Below are positions 54,441 to 58,219 of a stretch of DNA of 58,219 nt, piece by piece. The position numbers and the translations under genes were made by a program. The DNA is from Pasteurellaceae bacterium 15-036681 (GTDB taxonomy: Bacteria; Pseudomonadota; Gammaproteobacteria; Enterobacterales; Pasteurellaceae), in NCBI GenBank assembly GCA_002002485.1, contig MQVI01000012.1:1-58219 (forward strand), in the 5' to 3' direction. Under the pieces are notes generated by a model. It was not told where the DNA came from. It did no database searches and saw nothing but the letters and a program-made list of their open reading frames with translations. Every line of letters starts with the position of its first letter. The first letter of the stretch is position 1.

Positions 54441-55895
54441 ATGTCAGTTAAAGGCGATATCGGCGTTATCGGTTTAGCGGTAATGGGTCAAAACCTTATC
54501 TTAAATATGAACGACAATGGATTCAAAGTCGTAGCATATAACCGCACAACTTCAAAAGTTGATGAGTTTTTAGAAGGCCCAGCAAAAGGCACAAACATCA
54601 TTGGTGCTTACTCATTAGAAGATTTAGCGAGCAAATTAGAAAAACCACGTAAAGTGATGTTAATGGTGCGTGCTGGTGATGTAGTAGATCAATTTATTGA
54701 TGCACTATTACCACACCTAGAAGAAGGCGACATCATCATTGATGGTGGTAACTCAAACTACCCAGACTCAAACCGTCGTGTTAAAGCATTAGCAGAAAAA
54801 GGTATCCGCTTTGTTGGTACTGGTGTTTCTGGTGGTGAAGAAGGTGCACGCCATGGGCCATCAATTATGCCAGGCGGTAACGAAGAAGCGTGGGAGCATG
54901 TAAAACCTATCTTACAAGCAATCTCTGCAAAAACAGACAAAGGCGAGCCTTGCTGTGACTGGGTAGGTAAAGAAGGTTCTGGTCACTTTGTGAAAATGGT
55001 TCACAACGGTATCGAATACGGTGATATGCAGTTAATCTGTGAAGCATACCAATTCTTAAAAGATGGCTTAGGTTTAAGCTACGATGAGATGCACGAAATC
55101 TTCCAAGAGTGGAAGAAAACCGAATTAGATAGCTACCTTGTTGATATTACAACTGATATTCTTGCTTATAAAGATGAAGATGGTCAACCGTTAGTGGAAA
55201 AAATCTTAGATACAGCAGGTCAAAAAGGAACGGGTAAATGGACGGGTATCAATGCACTAGACTTTGGTATCCCATTAACGCTAATCACTGAATCAGTATT
55301 CGCACGTTGTGTATCTTCATTCAAAGATCAACGTGTATCTGCATCTAAACTATTCAATAAAACAATCACCCCTGTTGAAGGTGATAAAAAAGTTTGGATC
55401 GAAGCTGTACGCAAAGCACTATTAGCGTCAAAAATTATCTCTTACGCACAAGGCTTTATGCTAATTCGTGAAGCGTCAGAAAACTTTGGTTGGAACATCA
55501 ACTACGGTGCAACAGCGTTATTATGGCGTGAAGGTTGTATTATCCGTAGCCGTTTCTTAGGCAACATTCGTGATGCGTATGAAGCGAATCCAGATTTAAT
55601 CTTCTTAGGTTCAGATGACTACTTCAAAGGTATCTTAGAAAATGCATTAAGCGACTGGCGTAAAGTGGTAGCAAAATCGATCGAAGTGGGTATCCCAATG
55701 CCTTGTATGGCATCTGCGATCACTTTCTTAGATGGCTACACATCAGAGCGTGTTCCTGCAAACTTACTACAAGCTCAACGCGACTACTTCGGTGCGCACA
55801 CTTATGAGCGTACCGATCGTCCACGTGGTGAGTTCTTCCACACTAACTGGACAGGTCGTGGTGGTAATACAGCATCAACGACGTATGATGTGTAA
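54441..55895 (+). CDS. gnd: 6-phosphogluconate dehydrogenase Gnd
   Basis: Gnd oxidatively decarboxylates 6-phosphogluconate to ribulose-5-phosphate, making NADPH. The 484 residues start with IGVIGLAVMGQNLILN (the usual fingerprint), then AYNRTTSKVDEF, GGNSNYPDSNRR, GTGVSGGEEGARHGPSIMPGG and the catalytic HFVKMVHNGIEYGDMQL. The C-terminal tail GRGGNTASTTYDV is complete. The ATG follows AGGAGA. A strong terminator follows at 55916-55943. Confidence 0.98.
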   Translation: MSVKGDIGVIGLAVMGQNLILNMNDNGFKVVAYNRTTSKVDEFLEGPAKGTNIIGAYSLEDLASKLEKPRKVMLMVRAGDVVDQFIDALLPHLEEGDIIIDGGNSNYPDSNRRVKALAEKGIRFVGTGVSGGEEGARHGPSIMPGGNEEAWEHVKPILQAISAKTDKGEPCCDWVGKEGSGHFVKMVHNGIEYGDMQLICEAYQFLKDGLGLSYDEMHEIFQEWKKTELDSYLVDITTDILAYKDEDGQPLVEKILDTAGQKGTGKWTGINALDFGIPLTLITESVFARCVSSFKDQRVSASKLFNKTITPVEGDKKVWIEAVRKALLASKIISYAQGFMLIREASENFGWNINYGATALLWREGCIIRSRFLGNIRDAYEANPDLIFLGSDDYFKGILENALSDWRKVVAKSIEVGIPMPCMASAITFLDGYTSERVPANLLQAQRDYFGAHTYERTDRPRGEFFHTNWTGRGGNTASTTYDV

Positions 55896-55915
55896 TATCA
55901 TTTGCAAATAAAATG

Positions 55916-55943
55916 AAAAAACCGACCGCTTGGTCGGTTTTTT
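55916..55943. terminator. Bidirectional terminator between gnd and pepD
   Basis: A 12-base perfect stem AAAAAACCGACC / GGTCGGTTTTTT with a GCTT loop. The stem top contains ACCGCTTGG, similar to an uptake word. It lies between converging genes. Confidence 0.93.
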
Positions 55944-55959
55944 GTTTAATGAAATTACT

Positions 55960-57414
55960 CTATTTTTTAGGCGCTCTTGCTAAAATGCCTGTTAGAAGCT
56001 CCCAATAAATAGCTACAGCTGGGATGTGCACTTTTTCATCTGGAGAATGTGCATTAAGAATTGTTGGACCAATTGATACTAAATCCATTTTTGGGTAAAT
56101 TTTCTTGATTAGGCCACATTCAAGCCCAGCATGTATCACTTGCATGGTTGATTCATAGCCGAGAACTTCATCGTAAACTTCTTTAGTTAATGGCGTGATC
56201 TGTGAGTGAGGATCTGGTTCCCAACCAGGATAGCTACCCGAAAATGTTGCAGTTGCGCCTGTTAGTTCTGCAAGTGAGGTTAATCGACTACGCACATCAG
56301 CTTTACCATTCTCAATCAGTGAGCGAAGTAAAATATTCGCTCGAACTTGGTGTTCCTGCGTTTCCAAAATTCCTACGCTTAATGATGTTTCTACGACACC
56401 TTTTACGACATCACTATTACGAATAATGCCATTTGGTAATACGTTTAATAAATTGATGGTCATTACTGTAGAATGCTTATCGAATACCTGCTGTGGATTT
56501 TGAATTTCCGTTAAAATAAAATGCAGATTAGGTTCCGCATAAGCTAATTCTGTTTTTAAACTTTGTTCGAATTGGCTTAAACAAGCGCTGAGTTTTGCTT
56601 GATCATTTGCAGAAAAAGTAAGTTTGACAACCGCTTCACGAGGGATTGCATTGCGTACAGAGCCACCTCGAATTTCAGCAATTTGGAATGATACTTCTTT
56701 ATTTAATACTGATAAAGCACGAGCGAGTAGCTTGATTGCATTAGCGCGAGTGGTATGGATATCACAACCTGAATGTCCACCTTTTAAGCCTTTTAAATTA
56801 ATTTGTAACGCTTTATCAAAATGGTTTGCTTCGTGTTTAACTGGCAGTTCAATGTTAGCATCTTCGCCACCAGCACAGCCAATATAGATCTCGCCATTTT
56901 CTTCTGTATCAGTATTGATCATGATCTCAGATTTTAGCCAATTCGGACGTAAGCCAATCGCACCTTCCATTCCAGCTTCTTCCGTCATGGTTAGTAGCAC
57001 TTCAAGCTCCGGATGAGCAATATCATCAGCATCTAAAACAGCAAGACAAGATGCTAACCCAATACCGTTATCTGCACCAAGTGTTGTGCCTTTGGCTTTA
57101 ACCCATTCTCCGTCGATATAAGGTTGGATAGGGTCTTTTTTGAAATCGTGAATTGTGCCTTCATTAGCCTGTGGAACCATATCTAAGTGGGCTTGAAGGG
57201 CAATCATTTGGCGATTTTCCATTCCTTGAGTTGCTGGCTTACGAATTAGGATGTTACCTGCTTCATCACGCTCTACAAAGAATTGCTTTTGTTTTGCCCA
57301 ATCCATAATGAAATGGGCGATTTCTTCTTCATGGTAAGATGGATGTGGTATTGCACAAACTTGGTCAAACCATTTCCATAATAGGCTTGGTGCTAGCGTT
57401 TGAATTTCAGACAT
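55960..57414 (-). CDS. pepD: Aminoacyl-histidine (Xaa-His) dipeptidase PepD
   Basis: PepD is an M20-family zinc dipeptidase that cleaves dipeptides such as carnosine-type Xaa-His. The 484 residues show [11 protein letters not shown] with a zinc-binding His and Asp, [22 protein letters not shown] with the catalytic Glu pair, [12 protein letters not shown] for the lid domain, and AGLECGLI near the end. The length is normal. It starts with ATG 57414 and is divergent from gpt. Confidence 0.96.
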   Translation of the reverse strand: MSEIQTLAPSLLWKWFDQVCAIPHPSYHEEEIAHFIMDWAKQKQFFVERDEAGNILIRKPATQGMENRQMIALQAHLDMVPQANEGTIHDFKKDPIQPYIDGEWVKAKGTTLGADNGIGLASCLAVLDADDIAHPELEVLLTMTEEAGMEGAIGLRPNWLKSEIMINTDTEENGEIYIGCAGGEDANIELPVKHEANHFDKALQINLKGLKGGHSGCDIHTTRANAIKLLARALSVLNKEVSFQIAEIRGGSVRNAIPREAVVKLTFSANDQAKLSACLSQFEQSLKTELAYAEPNLHFILTEIQNPQQVFDKHSTVMTINLLNVLPNGIIRNSDVVKGVVETSLSVGILETQEHQVRANILLRSLIENGKADVRSRLTSLAELTGATATFSGSYPGWEPDPHSQITPLTKEVYDEVLGYESTMQVIHAGLECGLIKKIYPKMDLVSIGPTILNAHSPDEKVHIPAVAIYWELLTGILARAPKK

Positions 57415-57560
57415 ATTTACCTCTTTTTAAACGGTTAAGCGGTTTGATAAGTGTAAAATTTTGCAAAAATTACACGACTATTTGATTTTTTTGTAAAATG
57501 TGTCTTGAAATGATAGCACGAAATCAGATTTCAGGTTATCCTATCGTAATTTTTTTATTT

Positions 57561-57585
57561 CGGTAGCGTAGCTACCGCTTTTTTT
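57561..57585 (+). terminator. Terminator-like hairpin in the gpt leader
   Basis: A 7-base stem CGGTAGC / GCTACCG with a GTA loop is followed by C and seven T, then the ribosome binding site AGGTG at 57586. It has the form of an intrinsic terminator but lies just before gpt. It could control gpt by attenuation or end a transcript from the left. Confidence 0.7.
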
Positions 57586-57595
57586 AGGTGAACTT

Positions 57596-58075
57596 ATGAG
57601 TGAGAAATACACAAACGAAAAATATGTTGTGACATGGGATATGTTCCATATGCACGCACGTAAATTAGCAGAGCGTCTTTTACCAACTTCACAGTGGAAA
57701 GGTATTATCGCAGTAAGCCGTGGTGGTTTATTCCCTGCTGCAGTGTTAGCACGTGAGTTAAGCATTCGTCACGTTGAAACAGTTTGTATTGCAAGTTACG
57801 ATCACGATAGCCAAGGCGAGTTAAGCGTATTACATGCTGCGCAGGTAGAGAATGGCGGTGAAGGCTTTATCGTTGTTGATGATCTAGTGGATACAGGTAA
57901 CACAGCACGTGAAATTCGTAATATGTATCCGAAAGCAAAATTCGTAACGGTATTTGCGAAGCCACAAGGTGCCCCTCTTGTTGATGATTATGTGGTTGAT
58001 ATTCCACAAGAAACTTGGATTGAACAACCTTGGGATTTAGGTATTACCTTTGTTCCACCTCTTTCAAAAAGATAA
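57596..58075 (+). CDS. gpt: Xanthine-guanine phosphoribosyltransferase Gpt
   Basis: Gpt salvages guanine, xanthine and (weakly) hypoxanthine into nucleotides using PRPP at the inner face of the membrane. The 159 residues start [20 protein letters not shown] and carry the PRPP site VVDDLVDTG (93-101, with Asp95 and Asp96) and the C-terminal [13 protein letters not shown]. The length is close to E. coli Gpt (152). A terminator-like hairpin precedes the ribosome binding site. A terminator follows at 58085-58106. Confidence 0.97.
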   Translation: MSEKYTNEKYVVTWDMFHMHARKLAERLLPTSQWKGIIAVSRGGLFPAAVLARELSIRHVETVCIASYDHDSQGELSVLHAAQVENGGEGFIVVDDLVDTGNTAREIRNMYPKAKFVTVFAKPQGAPLVDDYVVDIPQETWIEQPWDLGITFVPPLSKR

Positions 58076-58084
58076 TTTTGTCGT

Positions 58085-58106
58085 AAAGGACGCTTTTGCG
58101 TCCTTT
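58085..58106 (+). terminator. Terminator after gpt
   Basis: A 9-base stem AAAGGACGC / GCGTCCTTT with a TTTT loop, then ATTTTT. It starts ten bases after the gpt stop. Confidence 0.9.
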
Positions 58107-58119
58107 ATTTTTAAACCTT

Positions 58120-58183
58120 GTAGGGTGGGCATCCTTGCCCACCACTTCCCATCTATTTTGGTGGGCAAGGATGCCCACCCTAC
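58120..58183. repeat. Inverted-pair palindromic element E
   Basis: Two perfectly inverted 25-base arms (58120-58144 and 58159-58183) surround a 14-base spacer. Each arm begins with GTAG and holds its own hairpin GGGCA-TCCT-TGCCC. A GTAG foot followed by a hairpin is the form of REP sequences moved by RAYT transposases, so this is probably a REPIN. No transposase gene is in the window. Confidence 0.88.
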
Positions 58184-58219
58184 TATTTTTCTCTTCTACA
58201 CATCTGCCTCTGCCGACGA

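Noticed and set aside
1-58219. tRNA, rRNA or CRISPR array
   Set aside because: I saw no tRNA-like T-loop and acceptor pattern, no rRNA sequence and no regularly spaced direct repeats.

Overview
This window is a piece of chromosome from a member of the Pasteurellaceae. The gene content and protein sequences (metE, trhP, pepA, lptFG, dnaE, recA, focA-pflB-pflA, zwf-pgl-gnd, pepD, gpt) fit that family. Exact copies of the 9-base uptake word ACAAGCGGT or its complement recur (for example 2708, 4803, 18312, 33569, 33948, 35374, 36407, 45341). This is the Actinobacillus pleuropneumoniae-type DNA uptake sequence, so the Actinobacillus/Mannheimia/Bibersteinia/Glaesserella side of the family is more likely than Haemophilus influenzae. 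I cannot name the species. I recognised no rRNA, tRNA, CRISPR array or intact insertion sequence.

Layout. 1-8340: metE with a three-box MetJ operator, trhP and pepA on the minus strand, then lptF-lptG. 8343-11811: an AT-rich restriction-modification operon, read leftward as m5C methyltransferase, DUF3883/PD-(D/E)XK endonuclease, second m5C methyltransferase. 11981-19490: dnaE, waaA, coaD, orn, tsaE, amiB. 19497-26445: CRP-linked SLC13 transporter, elyC and a YwiC-like gene, a pyruvyl-transferase-like gene, doxX/LysR pair, kdsC and yggS. 26510-31925: pepN, DUF805 gene, engB, a GT80 sialyltransferase squeezed between engB and rraB, rraB. 31927-40785: a small DUF5363-like gene, alaA, menF, the yrdD-tsaC-aroE operon, yqfB, recX, recA with an SOS box in its promoter, pabB-pabC. 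40800-43260: a decayed region with a truncated ORF, a G9 tract, a lipoprotein, two transposon-like remnants, thiB and its TPP riboswitch. 43294-50300: phoL, pflA, pflB, focA with an FNR box, a yqaA-like gene, nudE, a small membrane protein. 50471-58219: cysQ, zwf, pgl, a PD-(D/E)XK-like orphan gene, gnd, pepD, gpt.

How the genes work together. The pentose phosphate genes zwf, pgl and gnd lie in pathway order and are interrupted only by palindromic elements and the orphan gene. focA-pflB-pflA is the anaerobic formate module. waaA and kdsC belong to Kdo/LPS synthesis, and lptFG exports LPS. The sialyltransferase probably decorates the same surface glycan.

The most unusual feature is the load of palindromic intergenic elements of several families. 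One family has three copies (4374, 43162, 45196). Each copy has two terminal hairpins whose cores match within the copy but differ between copies. In two copies the 5-base loops are exactly complementary. Other families are long inverted pairs around cysQ-zwf (50303, 52856), at 53646-53798 and at 58120-58183. A 69-base palindromic insert also sits in frame inside aroE.
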